From: Flaccisagitta enflata
Lineage: Eukaryota; Chaetognatha; Sagittoidea; Aphragmophora
Direction: 5' to 3'
DNA: 64,000 nucleotides
Assembly (NCBI GenBank): GCA_965153355.1
Contig: OZ231126.1
Span: forward strand, 65,844,001 to 65,908,000
This document shows, piece by piece, positions 32,713-44,974 of the stretch (position 1 is the first letter of the stretch; each line of letters starts with the position of its first letter). A model generated the notes under the pieces. The model had not been told where the DNA came from. It saw only the letters and a list, made by a program, of their open reading frames with translations, and searched no databases. Made by a program: the position numbers and the translations under genes.

Positions 32713-33287
32713 TTAATCTTACAAATCAATCCTTTTTTGTCGCTGTCATTAATCATTTTACGTTGGCACCTTATCTTTAACTCACCGTTACGCAAATGTC
32801 AATCGATTTTAATCAAGACAGCATTTTCTGTTTTTGTTTTTTGTTTTTGATGTTGGCTTTTGCTTTTGTTTCTCACCTATCTGAAACTATTTCCATGAGC
32901 TTTCCCATTCATACCATGAGTTAAGGTTCACCCATTTAGAATAGGCCTGCCGCGAGGACGTTAGTAATTTTCACAGCGATCAAAAAAAATGTAAGGGACC
33001 CTCTGTATGATGCCTTTAATTACGTTTTTTCTATTTATCGAACAGGTCCGCCCGACATGCCTACACCTTACAAAATAACCCCATTCCCCTCAATGTGCTG
33101 TTGTCTCAAGTACAATTGCACAGCAAAGGTGTTGGCGAGCATGCACGCATTTGGATCTGCGTGCGCGCAAATTCGTTGCATGACAACAACCGCGTGCATG
33201 CGCACGCGCGTGCGTGCAATTGTGGTTTGTCATGGCAAGAAATTGGAATTCCACGAAAACGTGAGACTTTATGGCTCTGAGAAAACG

Positions 33288-33334
<47 letters not shown>

Positions 33335-33440
33335 GAGACAGACAGACAGACAGAGAGACAGATACAGAGAGACAAAGAGAGAGATAGAGAGACAGAGACA
33401 GACAAAGACAGATAGAGACAGAGAGACAGAGACAGAGAAA
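33288..33440. repeat. (GA)n/(GACA)n
   Basis: GAGA followed by GACAGACAGAGA mixtures. Confidence 0.9.
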
Positions 33441-33647
33441 CAAAGTAACAATGAGAGATGAAGACGAAGACACAATGATGTCGTCGCAACTTGTTGTTTG
33501 CAATCTGTTTGTCAGTCAAACTTTTGTTAAATTTTGACGATATTTTCAAACTTAGAGTGATAACGATAAATAGGTTCTTGACAGTCTCTAACGATGGCAT
33601 CTTTTGTTTGGTTGAGCAAATTCAAAAAGGCGAAAAAACATCACATA

Positions 33648-34618
33648 CAGTTTAACCCCGCTCCAACGGACCCGCTTTTAACGGAATTCCGCTTTTAACA
33701 GACACTAATTCTTGGTCCCTTCAATCCATTCTCTTTTTTTTCTATATTGGCTAAAACAGAATTCCGCGTACAGTATGATTTTTCTCAACTGAAACATAAG
33801 AAGAGGACATAACGCAAAAACTAGAAAAGCTAGCGAAATTCTGAAAGAAGCCCCTGAAAGATGAGAGTTTGCAGTTTTTTGTTGGGAAATTCCAGGAACT
33901 TATTCTTTGAATTTGTTCCGTTTTAGAAATTTTGAATTAAAGGGCATATTCTGCAAAAAAGGTGATTTTATTATGATATTAGTTGAACTGCCTTCCTTTA
34001 GAATGCTCTTACTCTTAAATGGTTTGAGCTACTGATCCCTGATTGGTCTCAAATGAATCATATTTTGATGCAGTTTAAGGAGCAAAAGAGAGAAAAAGAT
34101 ATTTTCAAAGAGTTATCATGCCAGACATAAATGTTTTAGTTTTTTTCTGGAAATTTTTTTTTGCAGAATTGACTTTCAATTCACCAGATGTATTCTAGAC
34201 TTAAAATAAGTATGTCTGTCAAGTTTTAACCAAAAACTATTTCAAAATATCTTTCATTTGAGACCAATCTGGCATCTGTAGCTTAAATTGTTTAGAAATG
34301 AGAGCAATTTGAAGAAAAACAGTTCGCCAATATCTCTTTAATTTTCCTTAATTTTTAACTTTGGAGAATTTCATTAATAATGGCACAAACATCAGGAAGA
34401 TCATATTTTTTTCCAGAAAATCCTTCAAATCTTTTAGCATAAAACTGCAAACTCTTATCTCTCAAGGTCTTCTTTCAGAATTTGAGTAGCTCATCTAGTT
34501 TTTGCATAATGTCCTCATCTTTTGTTGCAGTTGAGAAAAATCATACTGTATAACAGATATAATTTGTTGGTCCCTTGAAATCCGTTGGAGCGGGATTCGT
34601 TGGAGCGGGATTCACCTG
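33648..34618. mobile_element. Palindromic pogo/Tigger-like element, 971 bp
   Basis: CAGTTTAACCCCGCTCCAAC to TTGGAGCGGGATTCACCTG flanked by TA on both sides (33646-33647, 34619-34620). The inverted homology covers nearly the whole length (CAGTATGATTTTTCTCAACTG versus AGTTGAGAAAAATCATACTG; GAGAGTTTGCAG versus CTGCAAACTC). The CAGTTTAACCCCGCTCCAACGG style of end and TA target are like pogo/Tigger elements; no transposase is present. Confidence 0.75.
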
Positions 34619-34844
34619 TATGAGAAAGTCCATACACGTTATATGACAAGAAAAGCTAAAAATCTTCGAATATTTTAGCATATTCATGATCACTTGGCAA
34701 AGTGGAAAGAGAGAGACAGAAAAGGGATTAAATAGGGGAAGGAAAAAGAGAAAGACAATGGAAATAAGGGGAAACAGTGTGATAGAGCTTGCGGCTCTGA
34801 TTTTCGTCAGCTCTTTCTATACTTCAATCCCCCCCCCTCCTTTC

Positions 34845-35084
<240 letters not shown>

Positions 35085-35175
35085 CGTGATGATGATAATA
35101 TTCTTTTTCTTATTCTGAAATTATTCGATTTCTTTGTACGCACGCACTGACTTAGTTTGGCTAAAGAAAGCAAAA

Positions 35176-35322
35176 ACAAGGCCGGATACACGAAAATCCA
35201 GTCGCGGACGGTTGGGCAGGAGCAGTAATACGCAAACCGATCACAATTCAAAAATGTTTTGGACCGACGGACGGACCGACGGACCGACACGGCAAGGTGT
35301 AGAGTCGCGTGTCCGCGACTAA
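35176..35322 (+). mobile_element. ACAAGG element, AGTCGCGGAC subfamily, type copy
   Basis: 147 bp with both ends: ACAAGGCCGGATACACG, CCAGTCGCGGACGGTTGGG, CAATTCAAAAATGTTTTGG, GGACCGACGGACCGACGG, ACGGCAAGGTGTAGAGTCG, CGTGTCCGCGACTAA. The shortest clean example of the family. Confidence 0.92.
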
Positions 35323-35369
35323 AAATATCCCTTGAGTGAGAGGTCACACGGTTTTTTTGGCTGTGTCGC

Positions 35370-35510
35370 GCGACATCTTTGACTGTGTCTTGCATGAGCT
35401 AAGTCGAACTGTGCCAAGCACGAGCTGTGATTAGCCTGAACTAAGACTTTTGCGTGAGCTAAGACTGTATCCTGCGTGAGCTGAGTCTTGCATGAGCTAA
35501 GGAAGTATTT
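35370..35510. repeat. Degenerate tandem of a ~27-bp GCATGAGCTAAG motif
   Basis: TGTCTTGCATGAGCTAAG recurs about five times with changes (GCACGAGCTG, GCGTGAGCTAAG, GCATGAGCTAAG) between the two neighbouring elements. Confidence 0.6.
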
Positions 35511-35561
35511 TGTGTAAGCCGGAGCTACGTGTCGGTTCGATGGAGTTACAGCTTCAGCTTT

Positions 35562-35748
35562 TTAGTCGCGTACGCGCGACTCTACAACCCGCTTTGTCCG
35601 TCGGTCGGTTGGTCCGTCGGTCACACTTTACTTTTTTTTATGATTTTGTTTTTTTGACCTCACTGCTCCTGCCCAAATGGTCTGATAACCTCAAATATGG
35701 CCCCTGCCCACCCGCACGCGACTTTGGTAGCGGTGTATCCGGCCTTGT
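35562..35748 (-). mobile_element. ACAAGG element, AGTCGCGTGC subfamily (minus)
   Basis: Left TTAGTCGCGTACGCGCGACT, a GTCGGTCGGTTGGTCC tract, CACTGCTCCTGCCCAAATGG, CCCCTGCCCACCCGCACGCG, and right CGGTGTATCCGGCCTTGT. Confidence 0.9.
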
Positions 35749-36352
35749 TTGGTCGCGACGTTGCTCTAATGACCTTGTTTTTATTTTCAATTGATGTCTC
35801 AGTCGTAGAAAAAATATGCTGAAGATATAACGCTCTAAGTTAGAGCCTCTAACAAGTCACAACAACATCTCTTGTCCTTTTTTTAGATGTTGTTGGGTAA
35901 TAATGTTGTCCAACTTTCACAACCAAAAGTCGCATTTTTGAATTCTCTGAATACGCAATATATGCAAATATATGCAATCTAAGTGGGAAAATGCCATTTC
36001 ATGTGTCACCGTTCGTTTTTCTTTCTTTTTTTTTTTGTCCATAACCGCCCACTGCTTTTATCACTTTCCCCGATAGAGAGCGCTTGCAATTGCGTGCAAA
36101 TGGCATTTTTATAAAACAGCTTTCATGATCCGATATCTGCATTTAAATATTTCCGCGAGTATTATCAGGCATTTTCGTCTAATGTCCGGCAAACCCGCGC
36201 ATCTGTGGATTAAAACGTTCCGAGATAAAAGTTTCTTATTTGTATCGTTGAATACATGCGATTGTTTTGGGTTTTTTCATTTTGTTTAATTATGTTTTTT
36301 TTTGGGGGGGGGGGTGGAGGGTATTCAAGTCATGATCAGTCAGTTTGATGTA

Positions 36353-36954
36353 CAGTGGGGCTCATAGAATAACAGCCTAAACTGGAGTAAGGTATTTAAG
36401 TGTCTTAATTTCATTTGATCAACTTGATATTTGAAATATAAGTTGTTCAATTGATGCTTGTGTCCATGCGTTTCTTGGTTGCTATGAAAACCAAAATCAT
36501 TTTTTCAAGTATTTATAACTGCCAAATTATCAATATTTTGACAGACATAATCAGGGAACATTGCTTAGAATTGAATTTGCTACAACTTTTCCACAGTATG
36601 TTCTGTAAGAATATTGCTCGTTCGGCCGTTGCTAGGGAGCATCATTTACTGGTTGCTATGTGTGATGCTCCCTAGCAACGGCAAAACGAGCAATATTCTT
36701 ACAGAACATACTGTGGGAAAGTTGTAGCAAATTCAATCCTGAGCAATGTTCCCTCATTGGATTTGTTAAAACATTGATATTTTAGCAGATATGACTGTTC
36801 AAAAAAATAACTTTGGTTTCCATGGCAACCGAAAAACTCAGGGACACAAGCATCGATTGAACAACTTATATTTCAAATATCAAGTCTGTCAAACGAAATT
36901 AAGACACCTTAATACCTTCCTCCAGTTTAGGCTGTTATTCCACGAACCCCACTG
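36353..36954. mobile_element. Palindromic TA-flanked element, 602 bp
   Basis: CAGTGGGGCTCATAGAATAA, CAGCCTAAACTGGAG versus CTCCAGTTTAGGCTG, TTATTCCACGAACCCCACTG, with TA on both sides (36351-36352, 36955-36956). Near-complete palindrome with its centre at about 36648 (GCTAGGGAGCATCA versus TGATGCTCCCTAGC). Tc1/mariner-type ends; no gene. Confidence 0.82.
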
Positions 36955-37372
36955 TAGCATTTACATAAAGAGAAAGTTTGCCGCTACAACCTGCTTATTG
37001 TCATCATCATTCATTATCCCCATGATATAATCATTGACATCATCATTGCCATCGTTATCATATTAGTTATATTATTATTCATGTCATCATCAGTTTGACA
37101 TTTGCCTCGAGTTCCTGTTCATTTCTTCAACCCTACGTTGATATGCAGCTGGCGTCTCATTGTCCATGTAGTAGCTATCGCTGTAGTTCAGCTGCATTGA
37201 ACATTAAATTGTTATGCAGCCGCGACAGTATGCATCTTCGTGATTTGATTTTGATTTGACTTCAGTTTTTGTATGAATTTCGTCTTCGGTTCCAATGCAA
37301 CGTACTCACTGCTCAACTCTACGTGCACGTGCTACTGGGAATACGCGCTCATGATTTAAGCAACGTTATTTC

Positions 37373-37540
37373 TTAGTCCGTCCGTCTGTCGGTCGGTTGG
37401 TCGGTCGGTCCCCTTTTTACTTTTTTGGCATTTCTGAGCGTTTTGAGCTCACTGCTCCTGCCCAAGTACTCCAGTGACTTTCTCTATCACTACCCCTACC
37501 CACCCGCACGCGACTAGGGTAGCCGTGTATCCGGCCTTGT
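37373..37540 (-). mobile_element. ACAAGG element lacking the inner hairpin arm (minus)
   Basis: TTAGTCCGTCCGTC at the left goes directly from TTAG into the GTCC tract; the hairpin seen in sister copies is missing. The right end GCACGCGACTAGGGTAGCCG, TGTATCCGGCCTTGT is intact. Confidence 0.8.
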
Positions 37541-38666
37541 TTCTCTTACGAGTAAGAAAAAGAATGACTTAAAAAGTTTTTGCTTGCGCGCGCGCGTGGG
37601 CGCGATGTCGCTTTTTTTTTTTTTTTTTGTCACTCCCCCCCCCCCCTCCGGTCGCCTCTCCTCGCTTTTTGGGCAGCGGCCCCAAAGGGCCGATGTCCTG
37701 TAGGACTCAGGGGTGAATTTCCAGACGTCCGTCCGTCCGTCCATCCGTAGGTCTGTCTGTCCATACGTCCCTCCCCCCGCCAAAGTTTCTGAGCCTGTTC
37801 CCATTGAATAACATGGAAAACTGAAGAAATGCAAAATTCCCAATGAATAACATGGAAAATTGATAAAAATATAAAAAAATCTGAAATTCCCATTGAATGA
37901 CATGGAAAATTTACTAGAAGTTAAAAATATTGGAAATCCCTATTGAATAATATGGAAAATTGACAAAATTTTGAAATAAATGCAAAATTCAGCACATGTC
38001 ATTTCTACAACCTTGGGGATGATTTTAACAAAACTGCTGGTTTTATTACTGTTTTGTATAGCCTCTAGGTGCAAGAAATGGAATCCACCAGCTTTTAAAT
38101 CATCCTAGGGCCGGATTTTGAGAAAAATCATTTTTTTACCATCCTGAGGTACAGGTCATTGAATTTTTTCATTTTTATCTTGTTTTGCTTTTAAACAAAA
38201 AGAGCTGGAAATGCCAGATTGGTCACATTTTAAAGATCTGCTCAAGATCTTTCCAACCGTCACCAATTTTTTGTAAATCCGTTGAAAAATGCCTGAGATA
38301 TAAGCACTCAAACATAGGGTATGTTATGAGGAATACTGACTATTTTCCTGGTCATTGATTTTTTGTCATAATTCTACTTGTTTTGCTCATAACTTTTGAA
38401 CAAATAAAGCTAGAAATGCCAGATTGGTCTCATTTTAAAGAGTTTTTCAAGATCTCTCTAACCGTCACCAATTTTTTGTAAATCCGATAAAAAATGCTTG
38501 AGTTATGACTTGTCAAACATAGGTGATGTCATGGGAATCTTGGAGGATTTTCCCAACTCTTCTTTCGCTTTGTCTATTGGTTTTGTTCATCAGTCAGTGG
38601 GTTGGTTAGTGGTTCAGTTGGTCCATCAGTTTGTAACACTTAGCTTTTTTGAAGTTTACAGGCTTT

Positions 38667-39179
38667 TTGGGCAGCGGCCCCAAAGGGGACGATGTCCTGT
38701 AGAACACAGGGGGACTTTTGTTTGTTCGTCCGTCCGTGCGTGCGTGCGTGCGTGCGTGCGTCCCCCCCAGGCCCTCTCAGGCCTGAAATCTGCCCTCTCA
38801 GGCCTAAAATCTGCCCTCTCAGGCCTGAAATCTGCCCTTTCAGGCCTTGAATCTGCCCTCTCAGGCCTGAAATTTGCCCTTTCAGGCCTGTTACCTGTCC
38901 TCTCAGGCCTAAAATCTGCCCTCCCGGTCCCAAAATCTGCCCTCTCAGATTCAAGGCCTGAGAGGGCAGATTTCAGGCCTGAGAGGGCAGATTTTAGGCC
39001 TGAGAGGACAGGTAACAGGCCTGAGAGGGCCTGCGTGCGACGGACGGACGGCAGTCCCCTGTGTTCTGGACATCGTCCCCAGGGGCCGCTGCTACCTCAT
39101 TCTGATTTACAACCATGCAAAGCAGGGCAACGGGTATCGCTGACCACATATTGCCCTTGGGCGACCTGTTTTGCATCAC
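38667..39179 (-). mobile_element. GC-hairpin element inserted in the left inverted arm
   Basis: TTGGGCAGCGGCCCCAAAGG, GACGATGTCCTGTAGAACAC, a GTGC tract, a CTCAGGCCTGAAATCTGCC array that turns orientation near 38945, then GACCACATATTGCCCTTGGG and CGACCTGT. The right inverted arm (42290-42335) lacks it and shows the empty site: GTGATGC, six A, TGCCTG. Confidence 0.88.
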
Positions 39180-39525
39180 TACCACTGCCAAAATGTTTAC
39201 TCACCTGTAGAACACAGGAGGAATTCCCATATCTCAAACCCAAAATCATCCCTCTCAGTCCTCAAATCAGTCCTTTCAGGCTTTGATTGGCCCTTTAAAT
39301 CCTCACAACAAGTCCTTTGAACTTCAAATTAGCCCTCTCAGGCTTCAAACTAGTCCTAGATTTCATGTCAGCCCCCTGTCTATCCATTCATCCTCCCCTC
39401 TCAGGCCTGAACTCCACCCTCTCAAGTCTCAAAATGGCCCCCAATCCCTCCAATCAGCCCTTTCAAGCCACAAATCAGTACTCGCAGATCTTAGAACCCC
39501 TCCCAGGTCTCAAATCTTCCCTTTT

Positions 39526-40770
39526 GGGCAGCGACCCAAAAGGGCCGATGACCTATGCTTTCACGTATGCAGAAACTTGTCCCTCTCCTCCTCCTCCTTT
39601 TTGGGCAGCGGCCCCAAAGGGCCGATGTCCTGTAGAACACAGGGGGGAATTTCCATACGTCCGTCCGTCCGTCCGTCCGTCCGTCCTTCCGTCCGTCCGT
39701 CCCCCCCCCCCCCGTTGGCCATCAAGGCCTCAAATTTGCCCTCCCAGCCCTAAATTTAGCCCTCCAGGCCTCAAATCAGCCTTCTAGGCTTCAAATCAGC
39801 CCCCCCCGCCTCAAATCTGACCTACAGACCTCAGATCTGCCCTCCAGACCTTCAACTAGGCCTCCAAGCATCAAATCAGCCCTCTGTGGCTCAAATTTGC
39901 CCTCCAAACCTCAAATCCACTCTCAAAGCCTCAATTCTGCCCTCCAGCCTTCAAATATGCCTTCTTTGGCCTGAATCAGTCATCTATTGCCAGAAATGTG
40001 CCTCCTCAGGACGTATGGAAATTCCCCCCTGTGGTCTACAGGACATCGGCCCTTTGGGGCCGCTGCCCTGCTCTCACTCCACTTCTTCACTGGATCACTC
40101 CCAGCAGGGCATCGGGTACCGCTGACCATGTGCGATCCTTGGATGACTAGTTTGTACCCCCCTCAGCCTCAAGGCCTAAACCCCAACCTGGAGGACATCC
40201 CAGCATAGAGGACATCCCAGCATAGAGGCCCAAATCCCAGCCTTAAGGCCCATATTCCAGCCTTGTGGCCAAAACCCCAGCCTCAAGGTCCAAATCCAAG
40301 TCTCAATGCCCAAATCCTAGCCTCCAGGCTAAAATCCTAGCCTAAAAGCCAAATCCTTGAAACCTAAATCATATCCTTGAGGCCTAAATCCTAGCCTCAA
40401 GGCCTTGCAGAGGGCTTTTCACACGAGACCCTTAAGTGACCCTTAAGTAACCCTTAAGTGACCCATAAGTGACCCTTAAGTGGTTTTGAGGCCCAAATTC
40501 CAGCTTCAAGGTAAAAAATCCTAGCCTCAAAGCCAAAATTCCAGCCCCGAGGCCTAAATCCCAGTCCCCATTCTCACCTCAAAGCCCAAATCCCAAGCTC
40601 AAGGCCCATATCTTAACCCCTCAACCCATAATTCACCTTTTACAACCACACTTACTGAAGAAGTACAGGTCATTGGCCCCTCTCACCACCTCACACCCAC
40701 ATACAATACCGCTGACCAGGTCATTGGCCCCTCTCACCACCTCACACCCACATACAATACTGCTGACCAG
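39526..40770 (-). mobile_element. GC-hairpin element (GGCCGATGACC variant) containing another copy
   Basis: 3' end TTTTGGGCAGCGACCCAAAA, GGGCCGATGACCTATGC; the 5' tail near 40665-40770 (GGTCATTGGCCCCTCTCACC, ACAATACCGCTGACCAG) is tandemly duplicated with a unit of about 58 bp. The body is a CAAATCCCAGCCTCAAGGCC array with a CCCTTAAGTGACC insert (40430-40480). The variant matches the copy at 6718. Confidence 0.6.
39601..40151 (-). mobile_element. GC-hairpin element nested in 39526-40770
   Basis: TTGGGCAGCGGCCCCAAAGG, a long GTCC tract, a CCTCAAATCTGCCCTCC array, then CATCGGCCCTTTGGGGCCGC, the stem TGCCCTGCT/AGCAGGGCA, and CCTTGGATGACTAGTT. Both ends are complete. Confidence 0.82.
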
Positions 40771-40944
40771 CTAACACTTTGGCAACTATTAGGTATCAAA
40801 TCTGCCTATTCAGACTACAGGTTGAACATTAGACATCCAAGGCCTCACATCCACCCATTTTAACCTTTAATCAAATATCTACAGGACCACCCCTTCTACC
40901 ACGCGTATCAATAAAAAAGACTCCCTTTTCAACAGCATATTGTG

Positions 40945-41120
40945 ACAAAAAATTTCAATAGAATTTTAGACCATTGGAAAGCTCTTCCAAAATACTTTCA
41001 TTTGGTTTCAATCTGGTATTTCAATATTTTTTCGTTTAGAAATGGCAATAATTTGAATGAAATCTGTGCATTTTCAAAGAGACTCTTTGGAAGGTTCTAG
41101 CTCCTAAACCGTTTGAGTTA
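40945..41120. repeat. Dispersed repeat shared with 14905-15135
   Basis: Reverse-complement relative of the intronic sequence at 14905-15135, with the same order of blocks. Confidence 0.75.
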
Positions 41121-41332
41121 CAGACCTGGGATTGGTCTAGATTAAAAATTTTTTTTTTAAACTTTGGAATTATTTCTTTTAAAAAAAGTTTTATTCATTT
41201 TTTGTATCTGTTTTATCAATGAAAAGAAAGGTGCATCTTTTTTTTTTTTTGATACTTGTGGTATGACAAGTAGAACAATATCCCTCACTATACCCAAATT
41301 GAAAAAAAAAAACCTGTAAATAATGGCAATCT

Positions 41333-41577
41333 TGAAGCCTTGGATGTCTGATTAAAGGTCTGAACAGGTGGATTTGAGTCCTGGAAGATTTAATTTGAAG
41401 TCTATGAAGGCATATTTTATGCCTGAAAGTGTGAAAGCCCTCCAAGCCTTAATTCAGCCCTTTCAGACCAAATCTGTCCTTTCAGGCATCAAATCTGCAC
41501 TTACAGACTGCAAATTGAACCCTCCAGGCCTCAAATCCACCTGTTCAGACCTATCATCGGACATCCAAGGCTTCAGA
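41333..41577. repeat. Small inverted repeat
   Basis: GAAGCCTTGGATGTCTGATT, AGGTCTGAACAGGTGGATTT at the left mirrors AAATCCACCTGTTCAGACC, CGGACATCCAAGGCTTC at the right. Confidence 0.75.
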
Positions 41578-43219
41578 TTCTAATGTTCTACAGGATTTTT
41601 TTGGTAGATGCCCAAAGAGAGGCAAAGTCCTGACATTTGGAACTTCTGATTTCACCGTCTTTCTCTGGTCTTATATTCTATTCAAAACATTCTCTGTTAT
41701 GGATAAGAAGAAAGCCATTATCTTAAACATTAACAAGTGATGTAAGATAGGAGAAAGAAGTTGTTATCTTTTAGGGGAATTCATTTAGAATTCTTTTCAC
41801 TCTTAACTTGATAGAAATGAATAAAAAAGAATTTTAAACTTCAGGGAATATGTTTTGTTTAACCTTTCCCCGCGGCACGAGTTATTATTCATGAGATGTT
41901 TGATTTAAGGATTTTAGGCCTTTGAAGTTGAAATTGGGAGGGCCCAAAAAAGATGAAATGGAGGGGTTCTAACTCTAAGAGGGCTGATATGTGGCTCGAG
42001 AGGGCTGATTTGAGGCATGACAGGGCTGATTGGGGGGCTCAGGGGGTTATTTTGAAACTGGAGAGGGTAGAGTTCAGACCTAAGAGGGGAGGATGAGTGG
42101 ATAGACAGAGGGCTGACATGAGGCCTAGGACTAATTTGAAGCCTGCGAGGGCTAATTTGAGGTTTGAGGGAGTTGTTTTGAGGTTTTAAAGGGCCAATCA
42201 AAGCCTGGAAGCACTGATTTGAGGACTGAGAGGGATGATTTCAGGTTTGAGATATGGGAATTCCTCCTGTGTTCTATAGGTGAGGCAACATTTTGGCAGT
42301 GGCAGTGATGCAAAAAATGCCTGTAAACTGATGGACCAACTGAACAACCAACCAACCCACTGACTGATGGACCAACCAATAGACAAAGCGAGAAGAAGAG
42401 TTGGGAAAATCATCCAAGATTCCCATGACATTACCTATGTTTGACAAGTCAAAACTCAAGCATTTTTTTTCAAATTTACAAAAAATTGGTGACAGTTAGA
42501 AAGATCTTGAAAAAATATTGAAAATGAGACCAATCTGGCATTTCTAGCTTTATTTGTTCAAAAGTTATGAGCAAAACAAGTAGAATTACGACAAAAAATC
42601 AATGACCAGGAAAATAGTCAATATGCCTCATAACACACCCTATGTTTGAGTGCTTATATCTCAGGCATTTTTCAACGGATTTACAAAAAATTGGTGACGG
42701 TTGGAAAGATCTTAAGCAGATCTTTAAAGTGGGACCAATCTGGCATTTCCAGCTCTTTTTGTTCAAAAGATATGAGCAAAACAAGATAAACATGGGAAAA
42801 TTCAATGACGTGTACCTCAGGATGGTAAAAAAGTGTTTTTTCTCAAAATCCGGCCTTAGGATGATTTAAAAGCTGGTGGATTCCATTTCTTGCACCTACA
42901 GGCTATACAAAACAAAAATAAAACCAGCAGTTTTGTTAGAATCATCCCCAAGGTAGTAGAAATGACATGTGTCAGATTGAATAAGATAGAAAATTGACAA
43001 TGAAATGGAAAAAAATTCAATGTTCCCCTTGAATAACAAGGAAAGTAGCGCCAAAGGCCTCATATGTGCCTTCTCAGGACGTCTGGAAATTCACCGCTGT
43101 GTCCTACAGGACATTGGCCCTTCGGGGCCGCTGCCCTGCTCTCACTCCACTTCTGCAGCTGATCATTCCAAGCAGGGCATCGGGTACCGCTGACCATGTG
43201 CGATCCTTGGATGACTAGT

Positions 43220-43608
43220 TGATTGCTCTTTTTTTTCCTCCACTCCTTCGTGAGTTACTTCCTGTGTTTTTCTCTATTTTTGGAAGGCTGCGGCTAAAAT
43301 AGCCGACAGACGACACCAACAGATCTACAGAAACTTGTTCAAGTCAAACTCGAAGGAGAGTTCAAGTCAAGATCCAAGGCTGCACAAGTCAGCAGCAAGT
43401 GAACAGCAAGACGATAGTTGATATCAGGAAGATTATTACTACTGCGGAAATAAAGATTTTGTTACAATTATTATTCCGCGTCATTTTTGAGGGTGTGATT
43501 CAATTTGTTACGAGAAAAATACTTATCAACGACAGAATGTAGTCACAAAGAACTGTCCGAAAAGGTGATTGAAATCTAGCGCTTCAACCTACTAGCGATT
43601 GGAAAAAA
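43220..43608. other. Unassigned sequence
   Basis: No repeat or exon recognised. A GCGGAAATAAAG and ATTATTCCGCG pair and the general composition could be the end of a retroelement, but no ORF or LTR pair supports it. Confidence 0.3.
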
Positions 43609-43655
43609 ACAAGGCAGTATACACGGCAGCATTAGTTGCGGACGCACATACGTTC
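43609..43655 (+). mobile_element. 5' end fragment of an ACAAGG element
   Basis: ACAAGGCAGTATACACGGC, GCATTAGTTGCGGACGCAC resembles the AGTCGCGGAC subfamily start; nothing further is preserved. Confidence 0.55.
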
Positions 43656-43814
43656 CTTTATAATATTAGTACATTCAGTGGTGACATTTTTTTGGAATTC
43701 TTTTTATCGCATAACAAGACTTAACATGCCATTCTATTTCATTTAGTACCATTTTCATCCCCAATCCCGCCTCCGTTTAATCTGAAAATAATTTTCACTA
43801 TTTACTCTATTCAC

Positions 43815-43910
43815 CCGGTAAGGAATTTTGTTGTCGTGCCCATTACAGCAATGTTCCAAGAAAAGTTTCATGCCTGGTACCAAAGGAATGGTAACGACCT
43901 GGTTTATCAC
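43815..43910 (-). CDS. Possible isolated exon, function unknown (weak)
   Basis: 32 codons, VINQVVTIPLVPGMKLFLEH and CCNGHDNKIPYR, bounded by CCCTTCTCAG and by TACCGG then GTGAAT, both phase 0. The acceptor is good. No domain is recognised and no neighbouring exon was found; the same sequence could be a conserved part of a dispersed repeat. Confidence 0.15.
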
Positions 43911-44544
43911 CTGAGAAGGGCCCAAGCTTGGGTAGCCCCGCAATCTCGCAAAAATGCACCAAATTTCGCTTCCGTATCTTTAAGGCGCTCTCAACGGAAA
44001 TGCTAAAATTTGCTAAAATATTTCGATTGTTAGTATGATTCGGGATATTAGTGCGAGTCGCCTAGTACATTCATTTTCACTCGCAACTAAACGCGTTTCG
44101 AAAAAAATGAAAATGGAAAAAACATGATCAGGGTTTTTACGGGAAAATTACTGGCGCCTTTGCTACTAAGAATTCACTTCTTCTCTGTTTTAGCAAACAT
44201 TTTTTTCTCTTGAGACCAGATAACGAAGCAACTGCTGACGTTGAGTCGCCGTCTTAGCATTTTTTAAAAAGGTGAAATGTTGAATTACACAAAAACATTA
44301 AAACTACAGTTATGAACTAAGGAAACTTGAATGGACCCCGTTGGAAAAAAGTCGCTTTATTTGACTTTCATGGGCTATCCATGAAACATTACTCTTTACA
44401 ACTTCATTGTAACTTATGCATGTTTCTGAATTAAATTCATTCATTCATTCAGAATCAACAATTCTAATGGTCCCTTAACACAACGCTTGTCCGTTAATTT
44501 CACTGCCCTGTCAAAACGGAAGAATAGATTCATGAATCAGCCTT

Positions 44545-44706
44545 TTTTTCGCGAACAAGCGACTACGCTTTGCCATGTCGGTCAATCGGTCAGTTAATTC
44601 ATCAGTCCGTCGGTCCATCCCGAATGTTTTTGAATTATGAGGTTTTTTTTCATTACAGCCCCCTTCCCAACCGTTCGCGACTGTCCTGCCGTGTATATGG
44701 CGAGGA
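44545..44706 (-). mobile_element. ACAAGG element, AGTCGCGAAC variant (minus)
   Basis: Left TTTTTTCGCGAACAAGCGAC, a GTCGGTCAATCGGTC tract; right CCCAACCGTTCGCGACTG, CCGTGTATATGGCGAGG. The 5' AGTCGCGAAC pairs with the 3' arm GTTCGCGA; both carry the AAC variant. Confidence 0.82.
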
Positions 44707-44884
44707 CTTTCAACTCTGGTCACGTTTCGTGTCAAAGATAACGGCGTTTGTAGTGGGCCACTGCTCACTCAAATTAATCGCTCTGCAATGCTACACTTTC
44801 TTCGGCTCACTCGATTCACAGGCTCACTCGCTTCGTCAAGCAAAGCTTTAATTCGAGCAGATTCAGGCTGTAATATATGAAACC

Positions 44885-44968
44885 CAACACGCCCCTAGCC
44901 CTAAAACTTACCCTATCGCTAACCTTAAAACCATATCCAAACCATAACCCCATCCTTAAGCTTAACCG
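44885..44968. repeat. Degenerate CCCTAA-like tract
   Basis: CCCCTAGCCCTAAAACTTACC, CTATCGCTAACCTTAAAACC and AACCATAACCCC resemble decayed telomere-type or CCTAAC low-complexity DNA. Confidence 0.45.
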
Positions 44969-44974
44969 TAATTA

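Larger units (their letters stand above)
37669..43219 (-). mobile_element. 5.5-kb inverted complex bounded by GC-hairpin element ends
   Basis: The left boundary is a 3' end (TTGGGCAGCGGCCCCAAAGG); the right boundary is a matching 5' end (GGGGCCGCTGCCCTGCTC through CTTGGATGACTAGTT). Between them about 1.1 kb of sequence is repeated in inverted orientation: 37800-39520 (with one insertion) versus 41905-43030. Examples: GCACTCAAACATAGGGTATG versus CACCCTATGTTTGAGTGC; CAGTTGGTCCATCAGTTTG versus AACTGATGGACCAACTG. The loop holds further copies. It may be one large element that captured an inverted duplication, or two ends of separate events. Confidence 0.65.

Noticed and set aside
43260-43510. Retroelement LTR end
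   Set aside because: An AATAAAG-like word and composition only; no second LTR, primer site or ORF found.
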